Part shown: piece after piece, positions 19,322 through 31,100 of the stretch
Numbering within the stretch: position 1 is the stretch's first letter
Layout: each line of letters opens with the position of its first letter
Assembly: GCA_003427395.1 (NCBI GenBank)
Contig: BFEA01000044.1
Coordinates: forward strand, 2,999,000 to 3,032,789
Origin: Chara braunii
Lineage: Eukaryota; Streptophyta; Charophyceae; Charales; Characeae
Length of the DNA stretch: 33,790 nt
Reading direction: 5' to 3'
Position numbers and translations under genes: made by a program
Notes under the pieces: model-generated
Databases searched by the model: none
What the model was told of the DNA's origin: nothing
Seen by the model: the letters and a program-made list of their open reading frames with translations, nothing else

Positions 19322-20480
19322 TTCGTCACACGAGTAAGGACTATGTCGTTCGGTATAGTCATCTTTGTAAGAAGTCTGACGATGGTATTCCAAAGAGAGT
19401 GCACGTCAACTTGATGTGATTGCGGCCTTGCATGATGGGGTGGTAGACTGGCATAGATCGACATGAGTGACATTGAAAAAAAATCAACATCTTTATTTTT
19501 TGAAAGGAATGTGCATGATGATAATTGACTTTTGTAAATCTTGCCTTCCTTGTTAAAGACGATCTAATGTACGTTTTGTTGAACCTCTTAATCCACGCTA
19601 TATGGCTGAGCGGGGAGCAGTGGTACACCTTGATCTATTGGTCATGCCACATGTGATTAATAGGTACAGATATATCTTCGATGCAAGGGATAACTTAACT
19701 GGGTTCGTTGATGGTTGCGTCATTCGCGAGCGTACTGGGCATGTTTTGGCAGAATGCATCGAAGAATATTATCTTCGATACACGTTTATCCGGGAGTTTG
19801 TCATGGATCGAGGTGGTGAGTTCCGAGTTGGGGAAGTGCAATCGCTTTTGAAAAAGTTTGGGGTAAGTTTTAGCTATACTACAACGGCGCATCCCAGGCT
19901 AATGCGCCAGTTGAGCGTGGACATGCCACTCTTACGAATTTGTTGGCAAAATGGTGTGCGGATGATCCATCGAGATGACCGATATATCTGAGAACGACAT
20001 TCTTTATTGAGAATGTCACCATAAAACAAACAACTGGATATGCTCCGGTCACATTGTGGTTTGGACGACATGCAACTTTCTAATTGAAAGTTTCCTGACC
20101 ACTTGACGAAAGCAGGATGTGGAAACGGAACTTTCAACGGAAGAGTTGTTGGATTTAAGGGCAAAACATGTGATGGTGAGTGAGGAAAGGGTTGAGGAGG
20201 CCGCAGCCTCTACTACAGAAAGTAGATAGGCAGACAAGGAAAAATGGATAAGGGCGCTCGTTTTCGTAAGGAACCTTTGGAAGCTGGAGATATTGTTCTT
20301 CTTTATGACACATCCTTGGAAAAACAGTGGTGTCGAAAATTGGACAGCCGATGGTTGGGGCCCTATCGTATTGTCAGAAAATCTTAGCATGAAGCTTATG
20401 AGATTCAGAAATTGGACAGGGCTCGAGGTCGGGATTGGGTATCAGAATCGCATTTGCGAAAATTTATTCCAATAGCTTAA
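19322..20480 (+). pseudogene. Ty3 element 2 pol: integrase with GPY/F module
   Basis: Integrase inserts the cDNA into the genome. The N-terminal zinc finger survives as a CKSCLPC remnant at 19533-19553; its histidine side is degraded. The catalytic core holds VVHLDLLVMP (first Asp, 19632) and EFVMDRGGEF (second Asp). After a one-base deletion near 19894 the frame gives NAPVERGHATL with the Glu. The second Asp and the Glu are separated by 35 residues, the DD35E spacing. ENVTIKQTTGYAPVTLWFGR follows, then the C-terminal LEAGDIVLLYDTSLEKQWCR and SRWLGPYRIV, a GPY/F module. The last frame stops at 20478-20480. The copy is inactive. Confidence 0.9.
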
Positions 20481-20562
20481 TAAAGGATTTTAGTTGATAT
20501 AAACTTTTGATGATGGATAACTTAACCTTCTTCTTTTAATTATTGACTATTATCTAAGGCCG

Positions 20563-20574
20563 AACAAGGGGGGA
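20563..20574 (+). promoter_or_regulatory. polypurine tract of Ty3 element 2
   Basis: AACAAGGGGGGA lies about 80 bases after the pol stop and directly before TTGTAAC, a plausible LTR start (TG at 20576). Plus-strand DNA synthesis of LTR elements is primed at such a tract. One C interrupts the purines. Confidence 0.72.
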
Positions 20575-22242
20575 TTGTAACTTTGGACTTCGGGGTTTGA
20601 ATTTAATTTGGGGTCTATGGTTCCATAGTTTGTAATAATTAATAATATCTACGACTTCTGTTCGTAGAGCTGTTTTTGTGAAATTTCATGGATGGATTGA
20701 AAATCCTGTTTCGACTCTTAATTTTGAAAGAATGCTTATTATTTTTCGATGCAATGAGCTGCAATACAAATTTTAGAATATTTTTGGACCGGAATGTTGT
20801 GGAAGTCTCTGTAAAAATATGTATTGCTACTTGATATATGTTTTGTTGTAAACAATTTTATGATAATGATATATAATCTGCATTATATGGCTTATAGGGT
20901 AACAATTTGTGTTATTCGTAAAGGGATATACTCCAATTATTTATCATAGCCTAAAACTTTCGTAATGTTTTTAGCTATCATGATGAACCCTGATGAAGTG
21001 AGCTTCGTAGATGGTAGTGAGGCTCACGCCGGAACTTTGTTCCTGGTCCATAGTGGGATGTTGTCACCTTTCCTTTTTAAGGAAGGTGGCTACATTATCA
21101 TTGAAAGGGTATTGTGATTTTTGGCAACTTACTTGTGAGAGTGACGACTGTGGTTCGCCATGGGGAAAGGAGTGGTCACCTTGACCTTGTGACGGGTGGA
21201 GTCGCCTCGCTTCTATGGTCGGGTCTGACCAACCTAGGCCATAGAGAAGGGGTAGTTCAACCTTACAAGTAGGGGACTAACACAAACATGACACTTAAAT
21301 CAGAGGGAATGAGGTGAGGCTCGAGTCTAAAGCGGGGCTTGACATCGAGATGTTATCCCTTGAGGATTACACCACTCCTCGACCCATATCATAAAGCATG
21401 CAGGGAAAATATCATGTGTGATGACTCGTAATTGGAGTGAGATACAAAACCTGGATAAGGACTTTCGATGAATGGTTGATTCAAATTCCGTCTGGACTGC
21501 CCAAGAGGTTAATTTATTTCGAAAAACCCATCAGGGGGTTAAACCTGACGTTTTTTAGAAGCTTTGGCTTAATTTCGATTGAAAGAGTTTTGTTATCATT
21601 TCTACGGAGGAGTTCCATAAGAATCTAGAAAATACTTATACTACTTATTCATACATGGTGAACGACGAGGACATCGTTCAATAGGGTCTGGGAATATTGT
21701 CGGTGCAAATACCCTTTGCCGATGGTTTTTGAACGTTAGACATTGTCCAACTTTTTCTTGTTGAATTGAAGGACTTGATGAGACCGACGTTTGCCAAAGT
21801 TTATTCAGACCTGACCTATGACTGAGAAACTAAAAGTTTTCGGACTTCAGTCCGGACACGTGTGGCGTCCAGAAGGAACGGTTGTGAATGGCAATGCTTC
21901 GGTTTTATCAAAGTCGCACAAGCGTGCAGACATGTGGACGTTAAAGTTAAACCCTATGTAAAATAATGTCGCAGCCGCACGATTCAAGTTCTAAGTAGGA
22001 TGAAAAGAGTGGTCGCGCTAGATTTTGGACCGCTGTACGAGGGAAATAAGAGGGTCGGGTCATGGGGTCTACTCCGTATAGAGGGTCTGATACTGTTTTG
22101 CGGTCGGCCGTGGGCCACTGAGCCAAGCCGCAAAGTTTGGCCGCCTGCCGAGTTGAGAGGCGGCGCAGCTAGAGTTGAGGCAAGTCGAGCCTGCCCAGCT
22201 ATGGTAGGTGGGCCTACGGGGAGGCAACTCTTCTTACAGTGC
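20575..22242 (+). other. presumed 3' LTR of Ty3 element 2 and flank, no gene
   Basis: The 3' LTR should begin at about 20576. Its end is not determined because no 5' LTR was found. Visible structures are CTATGG-TT-CCATAG (about 20617-20630) and a stem CACCTTTCCTT / AAGGAAGGTG (about 21065-21088). I see no coding frame with family resemblance up to the SINE at 22243. Confidence 0.4.
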
Positions 22243-22442
22243 TAGGAGCTAGCCCAGTAGGTACCGCCATACAACTTTCACCCTGCAGATTTAGGGATCA
22301 AGCCCGACCGCACATAGTCCACTGGGCTAGCTCCTTTTGGAGCTGCCCCATCAAAAGTATCAAGTGACGCGGTCGATTGCTACCACCTGATCTTAGAGAT
22401 CACGCGGTCGAGATCGGCCGCGTGCAGAATGGTATGACCCCT
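22243..22442 (+). repeat. tRNA-derived SINE, copy 2
   Basis: A box TAGCCCAGTAGG (22250-22261, perfect) and B-box-like GGATCAAGCCC (22295-22305) start 45 bases apart, as in copy 1. Bases 22250-22442 align gap-free to 7756-7948 at 86%. The body contains a stem-loop GGGCTAGCTCC-TTTT-GGAGCTGCCCC (22324-22349, one bulge), and GCGGTCGA occurs twice (about 22369 and 22403). Similarity to copy 1 stops right after TATGACCCCT, giving a sharp 3' boundary in both. Confidence 0.85.
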
Positions 22443-22635
22443 GAACCTTTAGCAATCAAGTTATCGTTATAAGCCCGATAAACATATTCATTCCATCTGG
22501 AATGTATGTTGCGATCAGTACTGCCTACGTGCACATGTCTACACCACGGTGAAACCAACAAACACACCAACGACCCTTTATCCTGATCACGGCCAGTTAA
22601 CGAAACATTTAATTGTTTTATTTTTTTTTAAACAG

Positions 22636-22823
22636 GCCCAGTGCCCAAGGTTGATATTCCGAAAGATAAAAACGAGGTCAGGGTCTGCACAGTCTACCCG
22701 GATGTATACTATGTATGGGAGCCTTACCCAAAAGGGACCCGGGATCCAAGAAACCCAACCAAAGTTATCATGAGCAAGATGATTGTCTCTTCAATAGTTT
22801 ATGAGCCGCCAGCTCTAACATGA
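22636..22823 (+). CDS. possible terminal exon of an unknown gene
   Basis: A T-rich tract ending TTTAAACAG (22612-22635) resembles a 3' splice site. The open frame after it reads PKVDIPKDKNEVRVCTVYPD and VYYVWEPYPKGTRDPRNPTK, then KVIMSKMIVSSIVYEPPALT, ending at TGA (22821-22823). Amino-acid use is balanced and there is no low complexity. I do not recognise the family and cannot find upstream exons. It is opposite in strand to the LINE to the right. It may be the last exon of a host gene, a gene fragment or chance. Confidence 0.3.
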
Positions 22824-23310
22824 CACAACACGCTAGTTGCACCTTGCTCCCATTCTTACTACTTAGATAATAGAACAATCAGTAGCAATTGCATTCAGGC
22901 CTTCTCATGCAGATTCCACCCCATACCATTGAAGATCGACTAAAGCCAAATTCGAGGGTGGGAAAAAATCAGAAAATAGATCCGAGGATCGAAAGAAAAC
23001 TCCTGGTTGAATATCAAACCAGTTGTAGATGAAGATGTAATAGTTCCTTTTAAACGCTGCATCTCCTTCCCCATCAGGCCATTTGATTTCCCTCAGATTC
23101 TCCCCTGATGAATCCCCCAGCTAGTTAATCTGGAATTAATGTAGATTTTTCTGAATGTCTTGTTTTTGAATCAATGACTTGAGTATGATTTTGACTTTAC
23201 ACCATTGTGCTCTGATTTCCGTCTGGACAAAATTTTAGATTATGTCAGAAACTTCCTCACGACCCACAAGCGGTTATCGGGTAGCTGAAAATTCAGGAAT
23301 GAAAATTCTG
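22824..23310. other. non-coding stretch between possible exon and minisatellite
   Basis: No coding frame, RNA gene or element end is recognised. It may include the 3' untranslated end of the minus-strand LINE, but no poly-A (poly-T on this strand) end was seen inside it; the nearest T run is at 22618-22630. Confidence 0.4.
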
Positions 23311-23705
23311 AAGTGAGAGTTTTGGGCAGTCTGAAAATCTTGAATGGTCATGAAGTGGTGAAAGGTCCGAAGACCCTGAAAACCACTTGTTTAGGAAGGT
23401 TGCATCCTGAAGTGGTGAAGGGTGTCCTGAAGTGGTCAAGTGAGAGTTTGGGGCAGTCTGAAAGTCCTGAATGGTCCTGAAGTGGTGAAAGGTCCGAAGA
23501 CCATGAAAACAACCCTTCACAACTTGAGGATGCAGCCTGCCTAAACATGTGGTTTTCAAGATCTTCGAAGCTTTCACCACTTCAGGACCATTCAGGATTT
23601 TCAGACCTGAATGGTCCTGAAGTGGTGAAAGGTCCGAAGACCCTGAAAATCATCTGCTTAGGCAGACTGCATCCTGAAGTGGTGAAGGGTGTCATGAAGT
23701 GGTGA
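23311..23705. repeat. minisatellite with one inverted unit
   Basis: Unit 1 (23311-23437) restarts at 23438 as a partial unit 2 up to about 23506. An inverted unit (23604 back to 23507) and a forward unit 3 (23605-23705) follow. Units share CCTGAATGGTCCTGAAGTGG, GGTCCGAAGACC and GCATCCTGAAGTGGTGAAGG blocks, and the short motif CCTGAAGTGGTGAA recurs many times. The array lies just past the C-terminal coding end of the LINE ORF2. Confidence 0.9.
23571..23631. repeat. perfect 26-bp stem hairpin in the minisatellite
   Basis: Bases 23571-23596 are the exact reverse complement of 23606-23631, with a 9-base loop between. Pairing continues outward with mismatches because whole units face each other. 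A transcript through it, on either strand, would fold into long double-stranded RNA. Confidence 0.95.
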
Positions 23706-23719
23706 TGAAAAATACGATT

Positions 23720-25100
23720 GTTGTTAACCTTCTCTCTTATTACCCCCTCCCAAATAACACACACGTTCTGAACCACAAAGCCCAAAGTAATGCTTTCCTA
23801 CCTATATGGAATAAATTGGTTTGAAATTCTAACAAGTTTTCCATCACTGAAGATTAGCGTCCCAATAGGAGTACACGCTAGTCCCATGGTCAGTCCAACC
23901 CGGTGATTTTATTTCAAATATGATCTCATCTTCTCCATAGCAGTTTAGCCACTAGGCATTGAAAAAATATGTGTGCTATAGTTTCTCTTATCTTTCTACT
24001 CGGAAACGTTGAAGTACAGTTGGGACACCATGGTAAAACTCAACCTTTTTGTTCAAGCGATGAATCATCAATTAGTCAATCATTGGTTGGTAAACACCTA
24101 TGAACTATTTGTCATTGTAGTGAAGCAAATTTTGTTGGGTTGTCCTTGAGGCCCTTACACCATTTAACAAGCTTGAGTCGGTCGTGGTGAATGTTAAGAT
24201 GTCTGACTTATCTTCCTTCAAAATAGCTGTGGCATCAATTTTTTGACGAAGGATGCGATATGAGGCTTTAACTGTGAGGGAGTGCAATCTTTGAGGGTTA
24301 CATCTCCTATTAGTTTTCCATACCCATTCCAAAGGATCCAATGGTAACTCAATAATTGACAATTAAGGAAGGAAGGCTCTTCAACTTCTCGTTGTTGAAA
24401 AATATAAAACTTTAATCCTATACATTGTAGAATTAGGGAAGAAAGCAACTTCATTTTGGTTCATTTGAGGGATTGAATGATTTGTACATACTCTGCATAT
24501 GTTAACTATCGCCCCTCCTTGATGGGTATCCAAAATTTGACCTATAATTGTATCTCCCCCGGGCTGAATAGCTCCAACCAGTCTGCTTTTCTAAAGCCCA
24601 TACCTTTTTTGAGAAACAGAATCCATGGTATAGGGATCGATGATATTATTTGGTCTAAGATTGTTAGTCAAGTTCCTGATATATCTAATTTATTCTTTGA
24701 GTTCTTTCACTGATTTCTAACGTTTGTTCCTTGAATCTCATAAGTCCTTAATTCTAAGTATACCTGCTTCAACCCAGGTTTACCATGGGGGTTAGGAACT
24801 AGTATAAACTCTATTATTAGAATTTGATATCCACCTATTAGCAAAAATAGACTGCCTGAGGACCTCTTCATATCTAGAAGGTGAAGATTTGTTAAGGATG
24901 GAAAGTTTGCGCCATGTTTTCAGCAAGTCTGACCAGAAGTTATCAAGTACCAAGTTTTTTATAACTGCTCCTTTTGCCCTCATTCTTCTTGAATTTGCAC
25001 TTTGTTTTGATATGGTCCAATAACGATCATCCACCCAAGTGAGGGGATGAATATGTTGAAGAGTGGGAGGGGTTAATCTTTGGATCTGCTCCAGTGTCAA
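23720..25100 (-). pseudogene. LINE ORF2 C-terminal part with zf-RVT domain
   Basis: The stretch after the RT reads LEQIQRLTPPTLQHIHPLTW and DDRYWTISKQSANSRRMRAK (25100-24792). Next is LPLDPLEWVWKTNRRCNPQR, then CPNCTSTFPSRKIRE and ETIAHIFFQCLVAKLLWRR (about 24027-23930). The last is the zinc-binding domain after plant LINE RTs (C-x2-C ... H-x4-C, all ligands present). RKALLWALWFRTCVLFGRG near 23740 matches the usual end of these proteins. Frames change several times. The domain is thought to help bind element RNA. Confidence 0.82.
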
Positions 25101-25531
25101 AGGTTGTCATTGAATGTTTATTCCCAATATAAGTTTCTTAGTATATTGAAGTTTTAATGTTTGAGATTGGAGAAGCGGATCCAATAATCCAATACCTCAT
25201 TTAGTTTTTGTTTGGGCTTAGAGTATCCCAAGCAACTCTAGGGATGACATTTTTGGTGTCATAGTCCCCTCATCATAGGAAGGTCTGAAGTCGTCTTTTA
25301 AGGTCTTTTGCTGTTTTTTTTTTTAAGGGACCATAATACAGATTTATACCACGTGGATCCAAGGACCACATTATTTTAGATGATGGTTCTACCAAAAAGA
25401 GATATGTGTTGGTTTCGCCATTTCTTCATTTTTTTCAATGTTGATGTTGAAATCCAGACATTATTAGTATTAGGTTTTCCTTATGTTGTAATTATGATAC
25501 CCAGAACTCTGATTGGTGCTTCCTGGGGGAG

Positions 25532-26600
25532 TCATTTGACTCTTGGAATTCCAGGTGGTCTGTCCCCTTGGGAATGTATCCACCGACCAAACATTTTATT
25601 ACCCCAGTTAACGACCATGTAAGAGAGTAATAAAAATTTATCCACGAGTGTCTTAATTCCTTTCACATTCTGACGGGATGTTTCCATCATAATCGTTAAG
25701 TCATCAGCAAACATGGAATAAATTGGAATTGCTTCTTTTGGGATTTTTGCTAATTGAAGTCTCTTGGGATGAGGATTAGTTATGAGATTTGCTCCCAAAG
25801 CTTCCATGACAATTACAAATAAAAAAAGACCTGCCTCACTGATCTTTACAGACAAATCTCGGGTGAGATCAACCCGTTAACCTGCACTCTAGTAGTAGCA
25901 TTAGAGCGCAAAATGTATACCCACCGTCTAATGATTGGTCCAAAGTTTAACTTTTCTAAACAGGCATCTAAAAATTTCCAATCAACATGATTATATGCTT
26001 TTTCAAAATCAATAAATATAAATGTCGCATTTTGTTGATTTTGTTTTGATAATTTTATCATTTCATAAATTAGTAATACATTGTTCTGGATGTTTCTTCC
26101 TTTAATGAAACCGGTATGAGATGGGTGAATAATATCGATCATTATAGGAATGAGTTTGTTGCTTGAACTTTGGCTAAGATTTTATATACAATAGTTAGGA
26201 ATGTAATTGGCCTATAATTTTTTATGTTCGATTTGTCACCTTTCTTATATAGAAGGGTGATAATACCTTGACCAACAATCTCCCTATTTGTTTTGCAGTC
26301 TGGATTTGATTGTAATATTTCATTAGATCATTCGATAGGGAGGACCACATAGTTTCTCAAAATTTCTTTGGAAGAATGTAAACTCTGGGTGTTTTACCCT
26401 CCTTCATTTTTAGTAATGTCATCCAAATCACATTCTTTGTGATTGGTTCTTCTAGTTTCATCCTTTGCTACTGTGTTAATGCCTGTTTCATCGGACTTAA
26501 AAAGTTTTGTAAAACCTCATCGTCTTGAGCACCATTAATCGTGAAAGTAAAAAGATTTTTGAAAAAGTCATAGGCAACTTTTAGACTTTCAGTGGGATGT
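25532..26600 (-). pseudogene. LINE ORF2 reverse transcriptase
   Basis: RT blocks are HTGFIKGRNIQNNVLLIYEM, FIFIDFEKAYNHVDWKFLD (motif A, catalytic Asp codon 26010-26008), VIVMEALGANL, and SMFADDLTIMM with FADD at 25711-25700 (motif C, intact). The motif B segment, usually R-x-G-V-R-Q-G-x-P-L-S-P, is broken: RSVRQ is still visible near 25850 but a frame change there removes the rest. The more degraded part at 26150-26600 would hold the RT N-terminal region. RT copies LINE RNA at the nicked target; this copy cannot. Confidence 0.9.
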
Positions 26601-26756
26601 GGTAGGATCTCTTTGGTAAGGAATGTTAGGGTTTTGCAAAGCCTCAATGGTAAATCTTCTAGCTCTTACCTGAGCACGGCCAAAGAAGGAAGCTTTCATT
26701 TGTCCTTATGTTTCATGTTTAGTTCATTTACCTCTGATTAAGTGTCATTGTCAACG

Positions 26757-27830
26757 TCATTGAGCAAAGGATAATAGTTCGTCCTTCAAAGATTGTAGAT
26801 CAGTTGGTGTATCCGGATATAAGAAATGATGTTGTTCATAGTTCAGGATATGTTTTTTTATTTTTATTTCCTGAGAAAATTTTGCTTTGGCCATTAATTT
26901 GGAGTATTCATTACATTTTTTAGCTAGAAATATTAACCCATTGTTAAACAATGAGATATAGGTGTCATGTCTACCTTTTGTCGATTGCCAAAATTTCCAT
27001 ACTTCTTAAATAAAGTCTCTGAAACCTCTTTGAGCCAACAGTGAGGTATTCAATTTGTAAAAACCTCGACCTTGATATGGTTTCTTGCGAAAAGACAAGA
27101 GAGTTGCACACATCTTATGATCACCCCCTGACCATGGGCTTTGTGAAAAACTAGTTACCCTAATCATTGTCCGATCCATGCCATCAGATTACATGATTAG
27201 ATCTATTCTTGATCTGGATTGGTGAGATGATCCACAATTCCTAATACATGTAAAAAAAAAAAAAAGTGGGAATATCCTCTTATACGAGTCAAAAAACTTT
27301 CACGATTCATAAAATTGTTGAATAATTCTCTTATTTTCTTCCACATATGGAGGACAAGTGTGGGGGATCTTCTAGCGACCCAACCACCTATCAGGGGCTG
27401 CATTCAAGTCCCCTGCTATCACCATAGGGATGTCCTTGGGAATAGGATTACAGATATCATTGTAGAATTGTCTTCTTTCAGCTAAATCATTAGGGGCATA
27501 AATGTTCATAACATCTATAAGTTCGATTTCTGCTCAAATCCTACGCCCATGTACCTTGTCTGCCTCCCTGTGGATTATTTCTATTCGGGAATCGGGAGGA
27601 ACCCAAAATACCACTCCAGGTGATCCACTATGTTGAGCATGAGCAACAAATTTTTGAAAGGGTCGCCAACTTGTGTGTTCTTTGGTGAGCCGGGATGTCC
27701 ATGAGGTGAGTCTCTTATATGCAAATAAGATCAGGCCTGGTACGCTCTCCCACCCCTTTCAATTGTTCTACTAAGGCTCTCCTTTTAACTACATCTGCTT
27801 TAGATAACCCATTAACATTTAGGGATCATA
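26757..27830 (-). pseudogene. LINE ORF2 APE-type endonuclease and linker
   Basis: The endonuclease nicks target DNA to prime reverse transcription. Its motifs are all visible in order: LNVNGLSKADVV (about 27823-27788), ICI*ETHL where the usual Gln of QETH is a TAA, GVVFWVPPDSRIEI, INIYAPND-like VMNIYAPNDLAERR, MVIAGDLNAAPDRW (GDLN at 27413-27402), SRSRIDLIM and SGGDHKM (catalytic His). Frame shifts and C-to-T-type stops break it. The part down to 26757 (SKLMAKAKFSQEIKIKK and neighbours) is the linker to RT. Confidence 0.88.
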
Positions 27831-28159
27831 AAACCAAATCTGCTTCTTTTGTGGCCTTTGCCAGTTTGGATTTTTCCCATAAAAAGTTTGTATTGCATCT
27901 ATATTAAACTAATATCCAGATTTATGAGCCCTATCATGGTTTTTTAAATTGTGTTAGACTACAGTCTAAACCAGGATCCACCCTCCAAAGAAGAGGTAGT
28001 GGAAGTAAGTAGACCCCTACGTAGAATAAAGTACAAGAAAGAGGATACTTCGGCCTTGACTTGAGTTGTTGAAGCCCCAACAAGGCAGTGTGGGAAAACC
28101 AACGAAGACGTGCTTCCTTATTCTCCTCAACTCTAACATAAGTGTCCTTCATGGTCATT

Positions 28160-31100
28160 TTAGCTTGGTCCCCCGATTCCGTGAGGGTCGCCTAAGGTCC
28201 TTGGTCATAGTGCTTTAAGAGAAAGTCATGCAAATCTCTTTTCAAAGTTGTGTCCCCTGTTGGCCGGTAATCTACATATGTAGTCCATCCCCTTAGAGTA
28301 ACCCCCCCTATATTGGTTTTGTCCGATAGGAGACAGACCAATCTCTCATTTCCCCCTTTCCTTCTAACCGAAATGATCAAATTATATTTTTGTACTTGAG
28401 ACTTGGATGCATGACCTTTCTCTAGCAAATGTCTTATTTTCTGTCTTTTACCCTGCTCACCCCCACCATTCGACTAGGACGAAAGAGAATTAGCACCATC
28501 TGTCCCTACACACTTATCCTTCTTTGATTTGTCTTTACTGTCATTGGCTATTTGAGGAAAAAAACTTAGTGGTCTGCAGTCCTCTTCCTTTGAATTTTGA
28601 ATTTCAACCTCATCTTCCTGGGACGTGTAATTTTCTTGACCAGTAGTTTCTTCTTCCATGTGATCTTTTGTGATGACCATGACACTGTTGTTTCCCCCTA
28701 ATTGATCCTGATTTTTTTTTTTTTTAATCACATATTCCAGATGAAATTGGTGCCCCCGTAGATTCAAACACTACCAAGGCTGAACGTGTTTCTTGATTGG
28801 GTGTTACCTCAACCGGTGGGGGTTGGAATATTTGGAGTACAGTGTCCAATATCCTCAGACTTACTACGGTCAATTTGGCCCCTTCGGGCAGGCCATGGTG
28901 TAGCACTTGGCTGAGGTTAGGGTTGTTGGTAACCATAGCGACTAGTTGAACATAAGAGGCATCCCAAAAAATATTTGAGGCTTCCTCATATTTATTTTTA
29001 AAATTTTTAAGCATCCACTCTTTAAGTTGAGTAATCTCTTGATCCTCTTGGTTGTTTAAAGGAGACTGTTGTGATGTCTCTACATCCTTCATTTCAAAAT
29101 TCCTCTGTAGAGGAATAATGTCCACCTCCATTGGAACGGGTCCAAAGGTTGTGTGAAATGGATCAAGGTTTATTGTATCTTCTGTTCATCCACTTGACCC
29201 TTGTCTGTGTCATCCTTAGCAGAGGTATCCTCTACAGATATATGTTCGCCATTTCCTTTTCCTTTTTTTTTCCTTTTTAGTTTTTCAGAATCCTCAACTT
29301 TTGATTCCTCCTCCTCTCGTTCCAAATCAGATTCTACTATTTCATTGGACCATTTTGTTGAGTTTGTTTCTGCATTATTTATGTATCCTTTTGGTTGTGG
29401 TCCTGGCAGGCGTGACCCATGAGTGACTGGTTTCCATGCAGTCTTCCCGTTCCCCAGACCCGTGCCTGAACCTTGGCTACTTGACCTGCGTATCTCAGAT
29501 ACCTGCGCCCCTTGGGCCTCTGTTGTCTCTTGGATTCTCACTGGATCTTTTGGATTCGGAGAAGCTCCAGATAAACCCACCCCCGACCCCCTCATTGTGT
29601 GGATCTTCTCCTTGTCTTTCAACACTGGTCCCCCTGAAGTACTTGAGGTACTTGAGGTACCAAATGTTTCCAAGGTTGGACCTAGGTTGTGGTCCCTTGT
29701 GCCTCTCCTCTGGATTAGTAGTTGGATGAAGCGGTGATTTGTTGGTCATCTCTGGGGGGGGCCAACTGTTGGGAGTTTTTGTATCGAAATTGGGATCCCC
29801 TTCTCTTTCCCATGTCCATCCTTTTGGAGGGGCGCCCTTTCTGGTACTCTCTATGTATACTCACCCCTCATTACCAACATCCACTGTCCTCCATAAAAAT
29901 TGTTTAAATGGGTCTCTAATTAGCCTACCTGTAATTTAAAAAAAAAAAAAAATTCCAGATTCTGCTCACAATTTGTATCAGAACTCAGGTGGTCATACGC
30001 TTTGCACCTAAAACACAACGGTCTCAGTTTATAAGTGTTGTGAATGTGATATTCTCTCCCACCTATGCGGTACGGAATAACATCATCCAAATTGAAAGGA
30101 ACATTTGTCGGGTGATTGAGGGCAAGCATCAAATAATCATCCCCGCGTGCTGCAAAAGTTGGGAGAGGGTTTATAAAATCAACCACATCATACATTTTTC
30201 CAAAATCCTGAATGAAAGCGGCCTTGATTTCTATTGGGATATGACGAAACTCAACCCAATAGAAATCCTTCATCAACTGTGTTCGCTTTTCATCTAGTCC
30301 CTGTTTTGTGGCGTCCAGGGGTAGATTCGAACCTCTGATCTATCACATCTCAATTGTCTCCAGTCATCTATAGTCTTGTTATCTTCCTGATACAATGATA
30401 GCACAATAAACATTGTTGTCGACACCGGTTGGATAAGAAAGTCTTCATTCATTGCTTCATAGCTTTCTTTGAGATCTGACAGTCTTTTGCAGATCCACTT
30501 GATTTTCTCATTAATGAATTTATATGCGGCATCGTCGTAAGAAACCCAATTGTTTGCATGTGTCTGATAGATTGAATCTCTTTTTGACAACTTCCGCATA
30601 GGATATGTTTTAACCATGGATCCCCCCCCCTAATTCTATTACCTTTTTTTCAGATGCTATTATAAATTTGGACAAAAAAAAAACTTTTGTTGTTGGAAAA
30701 TTGCACAAGGGAATGCGCAAAGGTTGAGATTGAGGCCTTTGTCTTTTGATTTCCAGAGCCTTTGTCTGAAACGGCCCCTTCGAGCACTGAATCCAGGGAG
30801 ACCAGGATCCTTTCGGTTGCCCTTCTGTTGGAAGCCCTGTGGAAGGGGGAATAGGAAGCAAGGATGGGGTGACGGTTTTATGTATCTCATTATTCTCTTT
30901 CCCTCCCTCCTTGTTTTGTCCTCCAAGTCAATCCCTCTTTTTGTCATGTGATCTTCTTCCCCTTTACCCCTGCCGCCTTCCAACAGGTCGTTGTTCTTTC
31001 CATCTCCTTTCCCACCCCTTCCTCCTCCACTTCCATTTGTTGCTTCCCAACGCCTACCTCTCCTTCTGCCCCCTCTAATAACCAGTTGTCATCCTTCCTC

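Larger units (their letters stand above)
13520..20574 (+). mobile_element. Ty3/gypsy LTR retrotransposon 2, nearly full-length but decayed
   Basis: The order Gag, protease, RT, RNase H, integrase, polypurine tract defines Ty3/gypsy. All domains are recognisable, but there are many stops, several single-base frame shifts, an antisense insertion in RT (about 16645-17310) and a 270-bp tandem duplication (18782-19321). The protein signatures differ from element 1, so the two belong to different lineages. Its protein motifs remind me of Chara retroelements, from memory. LTRs could not be paired. Confidence 0.92.

Noticed and set aside
18698-19473. Two minus-strand frames with repeated protein sequence
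   Set aside because: They are shadows of the 270-bp duplication in plus-strand pol.
18793-23111. CTGATGA motifs (18793, 20990, 23105) as hammerhead ribozyme cores
   Set aside because: None is followed by a stem II and GAAA in the right arrangement.
23311-23705. Regular repeats considered as a CRISPR array
   Set aside because: Repeat units are long, touch each other, include an inverted unit and lie in a LINE of a eukaryote; there are no unique spacers or cas genes.
30325-30345. Good B-box-like GGTTCGAATCT on the minus strand, suggesting a tRNA or SINE
   Set aside because: It lies inside the LINE ORF1 coding region, no A box lies 45 bases upstream, and the flanking bases do not pair as a T stem.
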